Source: Clostridium sp.
Lineage (GTDB): Bacteria > Bacillota > Clostridia > Clostridiales > Clostridiaceae
Length of the DNA stretch: 36,357 nucleotides
Assembly: GCF_030532265.1 (NCBI RefSeq)
Contig: NZ_JAUNLM010000019.1
Coordinates: forward strand, 1 to 36,357
Reading direction: 5' to 3'
Of this stretch, positions 27,011-36,304 are shown piece after piece (position 1 is the first letter of the stretch; every line of letters starts with the position of its first letter). Made by a program: the position numbers and the translations under genes. The notes under the pieces are model-generated. The model saw only the letters and a list, made by a program, of their open reading frames with translations. It did no database searches and had not been told where the DNA came from.

Positions 27011-28906
27011 TTGAAATTACGCGAGGAAATTGGTTTCCTGCAAGATATAATAAATGGTGATTTATCACAAGACTCTCAAATAAATGTTCTATTTGACATA
27101 TTAAAAAATGTATTAGATGAAGGTGCTATAAGAGCTAGAACAGTAAGATTTAAACTTAAAGATTATGTTGGATCAAAGAATATAGCTGAGAGAGCATATG
27201 CATTAAATATGATAGCTTCAGATGGTGCTGGAATTGAAGTAGTACCACCAGAAGATAAAGTAGATGAAGTTATTGAAGATGCTGTTGTGTGGATTTCAGA
27301 AGAGATAGCTAAAAGATATGTTCAAAATCAAATAGAATCAAAAGTAGAGAAGGCTATAATGGAAAAGCAAGAAAAGTATATAGATGAAATGAGACTTTCC
27401 ATTATTAAAAAAGAAAAGGGCAGTGAAAACCAAAAAACAAAGAAAAAATATGAAGAACTTAAAGAATTAGATGATAGAGTAACAAGTAAAAATATAATGA
27501 GCTTTTTAAGACCTGAAAAGTTAGATGAAATAGTAGGTCAAGAGAGAGCTATAAAATCATTAATATCAAAATTATCATCTCCGTATCCACAACATATAAT
27601 TCTTTATGGACCACCAGGAGTTGGTAAGACTACAGCAGCTAGAATAGCACTTAATGCTGCTAAAGATTTAGAATTTACACCTTTTGATGATAAATCTAAA
27701 TTTGTTGAAGTAGATGGAACAACTTTAAGATGGGATCCAAGAGAAATAACAAATCCTTTACTAGGCTCAGTACACGATCCTATATATCAAGGAAGTAAGA
27801 GGGATTTAGCGGATATTGGAGTACCTGAACCAAAGCCAGGTTTAGTAACAGAGGCTCATGGAGGAGTATTATTTATAGATGAAATAGGAGAACTTGATAA
27901 TATTCTTCAAAATAAACTTTTAAAAGTATTAGAAGATAAGAGAGTTGAATTTTCATCATCATATTATGATCCAGATGATGAAAAAACTCCTAAATATATA
28001 AAATACTTATTTGAAAAGGGAGCTCCAGCGGATTTCGTTTTAATTGGTGCAACAACAAGAGAACCTGGAGAAATAAATCCTGCTCTTAGATCAAGATGTA
28101 CAGAGGTTTATTTTGAGCCACTTGGAGTTAAAGATATTCAAGATATAGTAAGAAATGCTGCTAAAAAGCTTGGGGTTTCATTAGAAAAAGAGGTTCCAGA
28201 GTATATAAGCAGATTTACTATAGAGGGAAGAAAAGCTGTAAATATACTTACTGATGCTTATGGATTTGCATTATACAAGAGAAAGAATAAGCCTAAAAAG
28301 TTAAAAATAACTTTAAAAGATGTAGAGGAAGTAGTATCAATAGGAAGGTATACTCCGTTTGAAATAGTAGAAAATCATACTGAATATGAAGTTGGTCATA
28401 TATATGGTTTAGGAGTAAGTGGATTTATAGGTTCAACACTAGAAATAGAAGCATCAGTTTTTGAAGCAAAGAAAAAGGGTGCAGGAACTGTAAGATTTAA
28501 TGAGACTGCAGGAAGTATGGCTAAAGATTCTGTATATAATGCAGCTTCAGTAATAAGAAAACTTACTGATAAAGACATAAAAGATTATGATATTCATGTC
28601 AATGTAGTTGGTGGAGGAAAAATAGATGGTCCATCAGCAGGTGCAGCAATAACAGTTTGTATAATAAGTGCTTTATTAAATAAACCTTTAAGACAAGATG
28701 TTGCTATTACCGGGGAAATATCATTAAGAGGAAAGGTTAAGCCTGTTGGAGGAATATTTGAAAAAATATATGGTGCAAGAAGAAAAGGAATAAAATTAGC
28801 TATTGTGCCAGAAGATAATAAAAATGATATTCCACAAGGATTAACTGATATAGAAGTTAAAACTGCAAAAACTATTGAAGATGTAATGAATTTAGTTTTT
28901 GAATAA
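27011..28906 (+). CDS. lonC: ATP-dependent protease LonC (sporulation-associated Lon family)
   Basis: A 631-residue Lon relative lacking the classical N-terminal substrate domain. The AAA+ module has Walker A GPPGVGKTT at about 200-208 and Walker B VLFIDEIGEL near 286. The C-terminal protease domain has the catalytic Ser in GPSAGAAI near 541 and Lys in RGKVKPVGG near 576. The length and domain order fit the clostridial spore-associated LonC group. The start is TTG, nine bases after GGAGG. It follows rplI by 14 bp and ends in a strong terminator. Confidence 0.9.
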   Translation: MKLREEIGFLQDIINGDLSQDSQINVLFDILKNVLDEGAIRARTVRFKLKDYVGSKNIAERAYALNMIASDGAGIEVVPPEDKVDEVIEDAVVWISEEIAKRYVQNQIESKVEKAIMEKQEKYIDEMRLSIIKKEKGSENQKTKKKYEELKELDDRVTSKNIMSFLRPEKLDEIVGQERAIKSLISKLSSPYPQHIILYGPPGVGKTTAARIALNAAKDLEFTPFDDKSKFVEVDGTTLRWDPREITNPLLGSVHDPIYQGSKRDLADIGVPEPKPGLVTEAHGGVLFIDEIGELDNILQNKLLKVLEDKRVEFSSSYYDPDDEKTPKYIKYLFEKGAPADFVLIGATTREPGEINPALRSRCTEVYFEPLGVKDIQDIVRNAAKKLGVSLEKEVPEYISRFTIEGRKAVNILTDAYGFALYKRKNKPKKLKITLKDVEEVVSIGRYTPFEIVENHTEYEVGHIYGLGVSGFIGSTLEIEASVFEAKKKGAGTVRFNETAGSMAKDSVYNAASVIRKLTDKDIKDYDIHVNVVGGGKIDGPSAGAAITVCIISALLNKPLRQDVAITGEISLRGKVKPVGGIFEKIYGARRKGIKLAIVPEDNKNDIPQGLTDIEVKTAKTIEDVMNLVFE

Positions 28907-28945
28907 TAAAGTAAAGAAGATTTTAATCTTCTTTACTTTATTTTA
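28905..28945 (+). terminator. Terminator of the gdpP-rplI-lonC operon
   Basis: 18-bp inverted repeat (AATAAAGTAAAGAAGATT pairing with its complement to 28942) that starts in the lonC stop codon, tiny loop, followed by a T-rich tail. Confidence 0.93.
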
Positions 28946-29001
28946 TTATTTTTATTATATAGATTATATGATAAAATTAAAATTTGGAAGGAGGTATAAG
29001 C

Positions 29002-30336
29002 ATGGAAACAACAGTTAATAAAACATTGCCACAAAGTATAGAAGCGGAACAATCAGTAATTGGTTCTATGATTATTGATAGAAGTGCAATAGCTCAGGCT
29101 GCTGAAGGACTAGAAGAAAATGATTTTTATAGAGACAGTCATAAAGTTTTATTTAAAAGCATACTTGATATGTTTAAAAAGGATATGGCTGTAGATTTAG
29201 TTACTGTACTTGAGGAGTTAAAAGCTAACGATATGTTAGAAAGAGCTGGCGGTGTTACATATGTAACAGAAATAACATCATCTGTACCAACTACAGCTAA
29301 CCTTTCTTCTTATATAAAGATAGTTCAAGAAAAATCAACGCTTAGAAAGCTTATAAAAGCTTCAACTTCTATTATTGAAGAAAGTTATAATAAACAAGGA
29401 GAAGTTGAAGATGTATTAGATGCAGCAGAAAAAAGAATATTTGATATAGCAGAAAAAAGAACTACAAGTGATTTTGAACCTTTAAATCAAGTTCTTGAAA
29501 GAGGATTTATTGAAATAGAGAGATTATTTAATAATAAGGGTGAAATAACAGGAGTAGGATCTGGATTTGTAGATTTGGATGCGAAAACTTCAGGATTCCA
29601 AAAAGGTGATATGGTTCTTATAGCTGCAAGACCATCAATGGGTAAAACAACATTTGCACTAAATATTGCAGAATATGCAGCACTTAGAGAAGGTAAAAGT
29701 GTAGTTATATTTTCTTTAGAAATGTCTAAAGAACAATTGGCATATAAGCTTTTATGTTCAGAAGCAAATGTTGATATGTTAAAGCTTAGAACAGGTGCTT
29801 TAGATGATAAAGATTGGGAGAATATAGCAAGAGCTACAGGACCATTGTCTAAAGCAAAGATATATATAGATGACACTGCAGGGGTTTCTGTAATGGAAAT
29901 GAGATCAAAATGTAGGAGATTAAAGATAGAGTATGGTATAGATTTAATTCTTATAGATTATCTTCAACTTATGTCAGGATCTTCATCAGAGAGTAGACAA
30001 CAAGAAGTATCAGAAATATCTAGATCTATAAAAGCATTAGCAAAGGAAATGGAATGTCCAGTTATAGCATTATCTCAGTTATCTCGTGCACCAGAACAAA
30101 GAGCAGATCATAGACCGATGCTATCTGACCTTAGAGAATCTGGTTCAATAGAACAAGATGCTGACCTTGTTATGTTTTTATATAGGGATGAATATTATAA
30201 TAAGGAAACTGAAGATAAAAATGTAGGGGAATGTATAATAGCAAAGCAAAGAAATGGTCCTGTTGGAACTGTTAAATTAGCTTGGCTTGGTCAATTTAGT
30301 AAATTTGGAAATTTAGATACTATACATACAGAATAA
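29002..30336 (+). CDS. dnaB: Replicative DNA helicase DnaB (DnaC in Bacillus nomenclature)
   Basis: Hexameric fork helicase, 444 residues. It starts METTVNKTLPQSIEAEQSVIGSMI, the primase-interacting N-terminal domain. The RecA-like domain has Walker A ARPSMGKTTFALN near 209-221, LILIDYLQLMSG as Walker B (H2), and ALSQLSRAPEQR (H3) with SDLRESGSIEQDAD. I use ATG 29002, with AAGGAGG nine bases upstream; the open frame extends to a TTG inside that ribosome-binding site. It follows lonC's terminator and has its own terminator, so it is probably transcribed alone. Confidence 0.97.
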   Translation: METTVNKTLPQSIEAEQSVIGSMIIDRSAIAQAAEGLEENDFYRDSHKVLFKSILDMFKKDMAVDLVTVLEELKANDMLERAGGVTYVTEITSSVPTTANLSSYIKIVQEKSTLRKLIKASTSIIEESYNKQGEVEDVLDAAEKRIFDIAEKRTTSDFEPLNQVLERGFIEIERLFNNKGEITGVGSGFVDLDAKTSGFQKGDMVLIAARPSMGKTTFALNIAEYAALREGKSVVIFSLEMSKEQLAYKLLCSEANVDMLKLRTGALDDKDWENIARATGPLSKAKIYIDDTAGVSVMEMRSKCRRLKIEYGIDLILIDYLQLMSGSSSESRQQEVSEISRSIKALAKEMECPVIALSQLSRAPEQRADHRPMLSDLRESGSIEQDADLVMFLYRDEYYNKETEDKNVGECIIAKQRNGPVGTVKLAWLGQFSKFGNLDTIHTE

Positions 30337-30359
30337 TTATTTACAACTACTATGAAAAG

Positions 30360-30386
30360 CTCACCGTATCAGGTGAGTTTTCTTTA
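30360..30386 (+). terminator. Terminator after dnaB
   Basis: Short stem CTCACC and GGTGAG with loop GTATCA, followed by TTTTCTTT. A-run upstream. It separates dnaB from proC. Confidence 0.75.
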
Positions 30387-30413
30387 TAATAAATTAAAAT
30401 TGGAGGATTGATT

Positions 30414-31214
30414 ATGAGTAAAAAAATAGGATTTATAGGTTGTGGTAACATGGGAAGCTCAATGCTTGGAGGATTAATAAGCAAAGGATTTTCTAATAAT
30501 GAAGATATTATAGTTTCAACTAGAAGTGAAGAATCAAAAGAAAGATTAGAGAAACAATATAGAGTTAATGCAACAGTACATAATGAAGAAGTTGTTGAAT
30601 TTGCTGACGTATTAATTCTTGCAGTAAAACCTTACATGTATAAAGATGTTATTAGTAAAATAAAAGAACATATAACTAAAGACAAAATAATAATAAGTAT
30701 TGCAGCTGGAATAGATTTAGAAGATTTACATGAAATGATAGGAGAAGATTATAAAATAATAAAAACTATGCCAAATACACCTGCTTTAGTAGGAGAAGGA
30801 ATGTCTGCTATATGTCCTAATTCAAATATTAATGATGAAGAATTAGAATATGTTTGTAATATGTTTAATTCATTTGGTAAATATGAAATACTTTCAGAAG
30901 AGGATTTTCATGGATTTATAGCACTTTGTGGATCATCACCAGCATATGTATTTATGTTTATAGAGGCTATGGCTGATGAAGCTGTAAAACTTGGTATTCC
31001 AAGAAGTAAGGCATACAAAATGGCAGCTCAAAGTGTACTAGGTTCAGCAAAGATGGTATTAGAAACAGGTAAACACCCTGGAGAATTAAAGGATATGGTA
31101 TGTTCACCAAAAGGTACAACTATAGAAGCAGTATGTGAACTTGAAAAGCTTGGTTTTAGAAATTCTATAATAGGAGCTATGGATAAATGCGCAGATAAAT
31201 CAAAAAATATGTAA
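30414..31214 (+). CDS. proC: Pyrroline-5-carboxylate reductase
   Basis: Final step of proline synthesis, NADPH-dependent, 266 residues. The Rossmann motif GFIGCGNMGSSMLGGL begins at residue 6. The C-terminal dimer domain has the ProC signature region LGSAKMVLETGKHPGELKDMVCSPKGTTIEA. GGAGG is seven bases before the ATG at 30414 (a TTG two codons earlier is less likely). It stands alone between the dnaB terminator and a separate small transcription unit. No regulator site for proC itself is evident. Confidence 0.96.
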   Translation: MSKKIGFIGCGNMGSSMLGGLISKGFSNNEDIIVSTRSEESKERLEKQYRVNATVHNEEVVEFADVLILAVKPYMYKDVISKIKEHITKDKIIISIAAGIDLEDLHEMIGEDYKIIKTMPNTPALVGEGMSAICPNSNINDEELEYVCNMFNSFGKYEILSEEDFHGFIALCGSSPAYVFMFIEAMADEAVKLGIPRSKAYKMAAQSVLGSAKMVLETGKHPGELKDMVCSPKGTTIEAVCELEKLGFRNSIIGAMDKCADKSKNM

Positions 31215-31232
31215 TAAATTTATTTTTATATG

Positions 31233-31261
31233 TTGACAAAGTAAAAAATAGAATATATACT
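31233..31261 (+). promoter_or_regulatory. Consensus promoter of a noncoding unit
   Basis: TTGACA (31233-31238), exactly 17 bp, TATACT (31256-31261). It is one of the best promoters in the window and does not precede any protein gene before the next terminator. Confidence 0.85.
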
Positions 31262-31269
31262 ATAGTTAG

Positions 31270-31284
31270 TGATAATCAATATCA
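31270..31284. promoter_or_regulatory. Fur-like operator at the transcription start of the noncoding unit
   Basis: TGATAATCAATATCA matches the 15-bp Fur 7-1-7 consensus (TGATAATCATTATCA) at 14 of 15 positions, and the surrounding 19 bases (31265-31283) match the classical 19-bp Fur box at 16. It begins eight bases after the -10 element, so bound Fur would block initiation. A related regulator such as PerR or Zur cannot be excluded. Confidence 0.65.
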
Positions 31285-31385
31285 ATTAGAAAGCGTAAGA
31301 ATTTTGAATTGGTTATATACTGGACACACAGAACACACATAAAAAAACATTAACGCGAAAAACTCCTCTTAATTATTAAGTTAAG

Positions 31386-31426
31386 AGAAAAAAACCTTAG
31401 ATTCCACAGGTCTAAGGTTTTTTTCT
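31386..31426 (+). terminator. Terminator of the noncoding unit
   Basis: Stem of 16 bp: AGAAAAAAACCTTAGA and TCTAAGGTTTTTTTCT around a nine-base loop. It prevents read-through into purA, which has its own promoter candidate. Confidence 0.93.
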
Positions 31427-31490
31427 GTTATTTTTAATTCTATACGAATTATTTATTAAATTTATAGAAAAATATTCGATAATATGTTGA

Positions 31491-31518
31491 TTTACAACTT
31501 CCAGTTTGTTACTATATT
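31491..31518 (+). promoter_or_regulatory. Candidate promoter of purA
   Basis: TTTACA (31491-31496), 16-bp spacer, TATATT (31513-31518). The 115-bp leader has one small hairpin, GAGATT/AATCTC (31523-31539), and no recognisable riboswitch. Confidence 0.5.
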
Positions 31519-31572
31519 CATGGAGATTATAAAAATCTCAATAATTTATATTAATTTATTTAATTAATGTAA

Positions 31573-32919
<1,347 letters not shown>

Positions 32920-32934
32920 TTCCGACTGAAGAAC

Positions 32935-32963
32935 TTGACTTTAATAAATGTATAAAATATAAT
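32935..32963 (+). promoter_or_regulatory. Promoter of the DUF1858 gene
   Basis: TTGACT (32935-32940), 17-bp spacer, TATAAT (32958-32963). It starts 16 bp after the purA stop, so no intrinsic terminator is seen for purA. Confidence 0.8.
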
Positions 32964-33011
32964 TTTTTATAGATGATATTTATGTACTAAAATTATTAAA
33001 GAGGTGAATTT

Positions 33012-33206
33012 ATGATAACTAAAGATATGACAATCGGTGAAATAATAAAAAAGGACCCAACAAGAGCAGAAGTTTTAATGGCGTTTGGAATGGGTTGTGT
33101 TGGATGTCCATCAGCACAAGCTGAAACTTTAGAAGAAGCAGCTGAAGTTCATGGATTAAACTTAGAAGCTTTATTAGAAGCTTTAAACAATAAAGTAGAA
33201 TATTAA
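33012..33206 (+). CDS. DUF1858 domain protein with CxxC motif
   Basis: A 64-residue all-helical protein of the DUF1858 family (related to the N-terminal domain of ScdA/Ric-type iron-sulfur repair proteins). It begins [48 protein letters not shown]. The GMGCVGCP motif (Cys29, Cys32) is the family's hallmark and is a candidate redox or metal site. GAGGTG precedes the ATG. It is a single-gene unit between its own promoter and terminator. Function unproven. Confidence 0.88.
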   Translation: MITKDMTIGEIIKKDPTRAEVLMAFGMGCVGCPSAQAETLEEAAEVHGLNLEALLEALNNKVEY

Positions 33207-33213
33207 TAAATTT

Positions 33214-33242
33214 AGCAGATAGCCTAGGCTATCTGCTTTTTA
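33214..33242. terminator. Terminator after the DUF1858 gene
   Basis: Perfect 24-bp palindrome (33214-33237), left arm AGCAGATAGCCT and right arm its complement, followed by TTTTTA. It is seven bases after the stop codon. Confidence 0.92.
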
Positions 33243-33283
33243 CTTTACATATATGTTTTTTTAGAAGTTTGTAAAAAATAGTT

Positions 33284-33311
33284 TTAACATATTATTAGTT
33301 AATATTATATT
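33284..33311 (+). promoter_or_regulatory. Candidate promoter of the thioesterase gene
   Basis: TTAACA (33284-33289), 16-bp spacer, TATATT (33306-33311), about 118 bp before the start codon. Flanking AAGTTTG (33265-33271) and CAAACTT (33314-33320) form a 7-bp inverted repeat around the promoter. Tentative in this AT-rich gap. Confidence 0.35.
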
Positions 33312-33429
33312 TGCAAACTTAATATAATTAATAATTTGTAAAAACTAAATTAATAAGTACATGGAAGATAGAAAGTTTAATTAATTTAATGTAGGATTAT
33401 AATAAATAATACTTTGAGGTGTGAGAATA

Positions 33430-34191
33430 ATGACTAATAAATGTATTAAAGAATATACAAAACAATATGAAGTAATGTATAGAGATTCAGATTATAAATT
33501 AAGATGTAAACTTGCATCTATGGTAGATTTTTTCTGTGATATTGGTAATATTCATGCAGAAGCAGTAGGAGATTCAATAGATTTTCAATTATCACATGGA
33601 TGTACTTGGGTATTTTATAAATATGATATAAATATTTATAAATATCCAAAATATAGACAGAAAATAAATGTAACAACAGTTCCATTAGGATTTAAGAAGT
33701 TTTATGCATTTAGAAAATATTTAATAAAAAATGAAGATGGAGAACTTTTAGCAGAGGCGACAGCACTATTTTTCTTAATAAATATAGAAAAGAGAAGACC
33801 CGCTAGAATACTTAAAGAGCAATATAAATTTTATGGTGAATTAGGAGATATGGAAAAAGCCATAGATATGGGAAAAATAAGAAGAATAGATAAAGAAGAT
33901 CATTATAAAGAATTTCAAATAAGGTATAGTGATATAGATTCTAATACTCATGTTAATAATGTAAAATACATTGAATGGGCTATAGAATCAGTTCCAATAG
34001 ATGTGGTTAAGGATTATGAAATAGATAAATTAAAAGTAGTATTTGAAAAAGAAACAACTTATGGAAATAGAATTCATGTATCAGCAGAAGTTATAAAAGA
34101 AAATAATGAATTAATAACACTTCATAAAATTATGGATAAAGATGGTCAAGAACTTACGTTATTAGAAGCTCATTGGAGAAAATCAATATAA
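33430..34191 (+). CDS. Acyl-ACP thioesterase (FatA/TesA-like, double hotdog)
   Basis: Releases fatty acids from acyl carrier protein; 253 residues. The N-terminal hotdog begins KEYTKQYEVMYRDSDYKLRCKLASMVDFFCDIGNIHAEAVG and has WVFYKYDINIYKYPKYRQKINVTTVP. The second hotdog has YKEFQIRYSDIDSNTHVNNVKYIEWAIESVP, with the Asp-x-Asn-x-His-x-Asn-like catalytic region (DSNTHVNN). I use ATG 33430, with GAGGTG eight bases upstream, over the GTG at 33421 that overlaps that site. Bacterial members are described in Clostridium; chain-length preference cannot be read from sequence. Confidence 0.9.
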   Translation: MTNKCIKEYTKQYEVMYRDSDYKLRCKLASMVDFFCDIGNIHAEAVGDSIDFQLSHGCTWVFYKYDINIYKYPKYRQKINVTTVPLGFKKFYAFRKYLIKNEDGELLAEATALFFLINIEKRRPARILKEQYKFYGELGDMEKAIDMGKIRRIDKEDHYKEFQIRYSDIDSNTHVNNVKYIEWAIESVPIDVVKDYEIDKLKVVFEKETTYGNRIHVSAEVIKENNELITLHKIMDKDGQELTLLEAHWRKSI

Positions 34192-34197
34192 AATTTT

Positions 34198-34229
34198 AAA
34201 AATAGACTGCTTTTGCAGTCTATTTTTTT
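34198..34229. terminator. Bidirectional terminator between convergent thioesterase and flavoprotein genes
   Basis: 13-bp stem AAAAATAGACTGC and GCAGTCTATTTTT around TTTT. The minus-strand flavoprotein gene's stop codon (34222-34220) lies in the right arm. Confidence 0.92.
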
Positions 34230-35464
34230 GCAATTGAATTAACTACTAAAAATGCTGAACTCCATGCCCATTGAAGATTAAAACCACCACAATCACCATC
34301 TACATCTAAGATTTCACCTGCAAAGTATAGATTTTCAACTAACTTAGATTCTAAGGTTTTTGGATTAACTTCTTTAGTATTTACACCACCTACTGTTACC
34401 TGTGCATTTTGGAATTCTTTAGTTCCTATACATTTAAATGACCAATTTTTAAGTCTTTCAATTAAAGTATTTTGATAACTCCAATCCATATCACAACAAG
34501 GAATATGAATATCGATAATTCCTATATCTTTAAGTAAAATAGGTATAAGTTTTTTATTAACTACTCCAATTAAAGAATCAGATATACTTCTATGAGAGAA
34601 CATAGCAAGGTGTCCATATATAAAATTACTAACATCATCTAAAGATTTTTCAGGCATCATATCTAAGTTTATCCACACATCGTTATGTTTTTTTAATTCA
34701 CGAGAAACTGTGGATGAAATTTGAAGTATTGGTGGACCAGAAATTCCGTAATCTGTGAATAATATTTCTCCGAATTCTTCTCTAATAATTTTATTGTTAG
34801 ATATTAAAGATACTTTACCTTCAAATTTTATTCCTGACAATCCTTTAAGTCGAGGATAATCAAGTTTTAATTGTACTATGCCAGGCATTGTAGGAGTTAT
34901 TGAGTGTCCTAGGATTTCAGATAGTTTATGCCCTGATCCATCTGAACCAGTTTTAACAGCAGATTTTCCACCACAGCAAAGTAAAAGTTTTGAACAATTA
35001 AAATTAGGAAATTCATCATTACTTGTGGATAATTTAAAAGTTTTTTTCTTGTGGATAGTTTTAACTTTACAATTTGTGTATACAGGTATGTTTCTATCTT
35101 CAAGAGCTAACCTAAAAATATCTACAACTGAAGATGCTTGTAAGGATTGTGGATAAAGTTTGCTATTTTCAAGTTGAACGATTGGAAGTCCTATAGATAA
35201 AAAGAAATTCTTAGTATCTTCTATAGAAAAACTATTTAATGCATCAATAAAGAAATTATCATTTGAACTATGATAATTTTTAAATGGATAACATATAGAA
35301 GAATTTGAAATATTACATCTACCATTTCCGGTAGTTAAAATTTTCTTACCAACTCTATCATTTCCTTCAACTATAGCAACATCTAAACCAAGATCTTTAG
35401 CTAGTATTGCAGACATAAGTCCTGAAGCACCACCGCCAACAATTATTAAATCGTGATATATCAT
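34220..35464 (-). CDS. BaiN/HI0933-family FAD-dependent oxidoreductase
   Basis: A 414-residue flavoprotein of the HI0933/YhiN family, whose members include BaiN of bile-acid dehydroxylating clostridia. The start MIYHDLIIVGGGASGLMSAILAKDLG is placed at 35464 because AAGGAG lies nine bases upstream; an extra 14 codons upstream include that site. Motifs are GGGASG at 10-15, EGNDRVGKKILTTGNGRCNISN, LLCCGGKSAVKTGSDGSGHKL and the C-terminal FAGEILDVDGDCGGFNLQWAWSSA. The substrate is unknown. It is a lone minus-strand gene against the local direction. Confidence 0.88.
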   Translation of the reverse strand: MIYHDLIIVGGGASGLMSAILAKDLGLDVAIVEGNDRVGKKILTTGNGRCNISNSSICYPFKNYHSSNDNFFIDALNSFSIEDTKNFFLSIGLPIVQLENSKLYPQSLQASSVVDIFRLALEDRNIPVYTNCKVKTIHKKKTFKLSTSNDEFPNFNCSKLLLCCGGKSAVKTGSDGSGHKLSEILGHSITPTMPGIVQLKLDYPRLKGLSGIKFEGKVSLISNNKIIREEFGEILFTDYGISGPPILQISSTVSRELKKHNDVWINLDMMPEKSLDDVSNFIYGHLAMFSHRSISDSLIGVVNKKLIPILLKDIGIIDIHIPCCDMDWSYQNTLIERLKNWSFKCIGTKEFQNAQVTVGGVNTKEVNPKTLESKLVENLYFAGEILDVDGDCGGFNLQWAWSSAFLVVNSIAKK

Positions 35465-35556
35465 TTTAAAACGCTCCTTAATAAATCTTTTAAATAATTC
35501 TACCATAGTAATAATTTTGATTAAAGAATGGAATATTAAAAATAGAGGTGTGTATT

Positions 35557-36165
35557 ATGAAAGTTATTGTAAAAGATAAGTATTCAGAGGATTATAATAA
35601 GCAATTTAGTGTAAGAAGAATAAATTATGATAAAGTTTTAGTATTATATCCAAATACTGAAGGAATTAAAGAATTTTATAATAAAGATGTAGAAATATTA
35701 ACTGAAAATAAAATAGATGAATTTTTATTTTCTAATAAGGAACTTTTAAAAATAAGACTTCAAAGGGGAATTTCAGTATTTTTATATAAAGCTTTATTAG
35801 ATGGAATAGAAATTGAGTGTAAGGAAAAATTAGATGAACTAATAATATTATTAGATACTTATTCAATAAATAAACGTAATGTTTGGGAAAAAAACTTACT
35901 TATGCTAGTTAATAATAAATTTCCTATAAAAGTTGAAGCAATTGGGAAAAAATTTAGTAGAAAAGATTATAGTTTAAAGATTAGTACTATAGAAAAAGCT
36001 GAATTTAAAGAATTATGTAATAGAGAAATTAGTAAAATAAAGAAAGAAGTTGATGAAAGAGAAAAATTAATATCAAAATATACTTTAGCTATGGAAAACC
36101 TTGAAAATCCGGGTGTTTTAAAGAATAAACCAAATAATAAAAAAGAATTTAAATTGCTAGAATAA
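35557..36165 (+). CDS. Hypothetical protein, 202 residues
   Basis: I do not recognise this family. It starts MKVIVKDKYSEDYNKQFSVRR (ATG 35557; GAGGTG six bases upstream; GTG 35548 is inside that site). It is soluble and charged, 202 residues, with no signal peptide or membrane helix. The middle (LLKIRLQRGISVFLYKALLDG) looks helical, and the C-terminal third is a Lys/Glu-rich segment (REISKIKKEVDEREKLISKY) that could form a coiled coil. It is divergent from the flavoprotein gene and upstream of tRNA-Glu. No terminator hairpin is clear after it. Codon use is like its neighbours. Confidence 0.75.
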   Translation: MKVIVKDKYSEDYNKQFSVRRINYDKVLVLYPNTEGIKEFYNKDVEILTENKIDEFLFSNKELLKIRLQRGISVFLYKALLDGIEIECKEKLDELIILLDTYSINKRNVWEKNLLMLVNNKFPIKVEAIGKKFSRKDYSLKISTIEKAEFKELCNREISKIKKEVDEREKLISKYTLAMENLENPGVLKNKPNNKKEFKLLE

Positions 36166-36172
36166 TGAATTA

Positions 36173-36246
36173 TTAAATATAAAAAATAAAAAAAATAAAA
36201 AATTATTTAAAAAAGTGTTGACACTTAAATTGATTTTATGTAATAT
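36173..36246 (+). promoter_or_regulatory. Strong tRNA promoter with A-tract UP-like element
   Basis: TTGACA (36218-36223), 17-bp spacer, TAATAT (36241-36246). The 40 bases before the -35 are almost pure A/T with repeated A-tracts, as in UP elements of stable-RNA promoters. Confidence 0.75.
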
Positions 36247-36304
36247 AGTCTATGTGATTAGCGCCAAGTAACGAATAAGCGCAGATTATAAAAAGTTTTA
36301 ACAT

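Larger units (their letters stand above)
31268..31426 (+). ncRNA. Candidate iron-responsive small RNA
   Basis: Predicted transcript of about 158 nt from the promoter at 31233-31261 to the terminator at 31386-31426. No open frame with a ribosome-binding site fits inside; a 12-codon frame from TTG 31304 lacks a Shine-Dalgarno. Seen elements are the Fur-like box at its 5' end, a direct repeat ACACACA (31324 and 31333), the CU-rich stretch ACTCCTCTT (31362-31370), complementary to Shine-Dalgarno sequences, and a hairpin CTCTTAA/TTAAGAG (31366-31387). The terminator has a 16-bp stem, loop TTCCACAGG and a T-run. These are the features of RyhB/FsrA-like RNAs, but no homology is claimed. Together with the purA leader it fills the 418-bp proC-purA gap. 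Confidence 0.6.

Noticed and set aside
29487-29876. Open frame of 129 codons opposite dnaB
   Set aside because: Shadow of a conserved coding region; no start signal and no recognisable motif.
31304-31342. TTG mini-ORF of 12 codons inside the noncoding unit
   Set aside because: No Shine-Dalgarno upstream and weak start codon; not enough to call the RNA coding, though a peptide cannot be fully excluded.
36166-36217. A-rich direct repeats near the window end, as a possible mobile-element edge or repeat array
   Set aside because: Simple A-tract DNA directly upstream of a -35 element is better explained as an UP-like promoter region.
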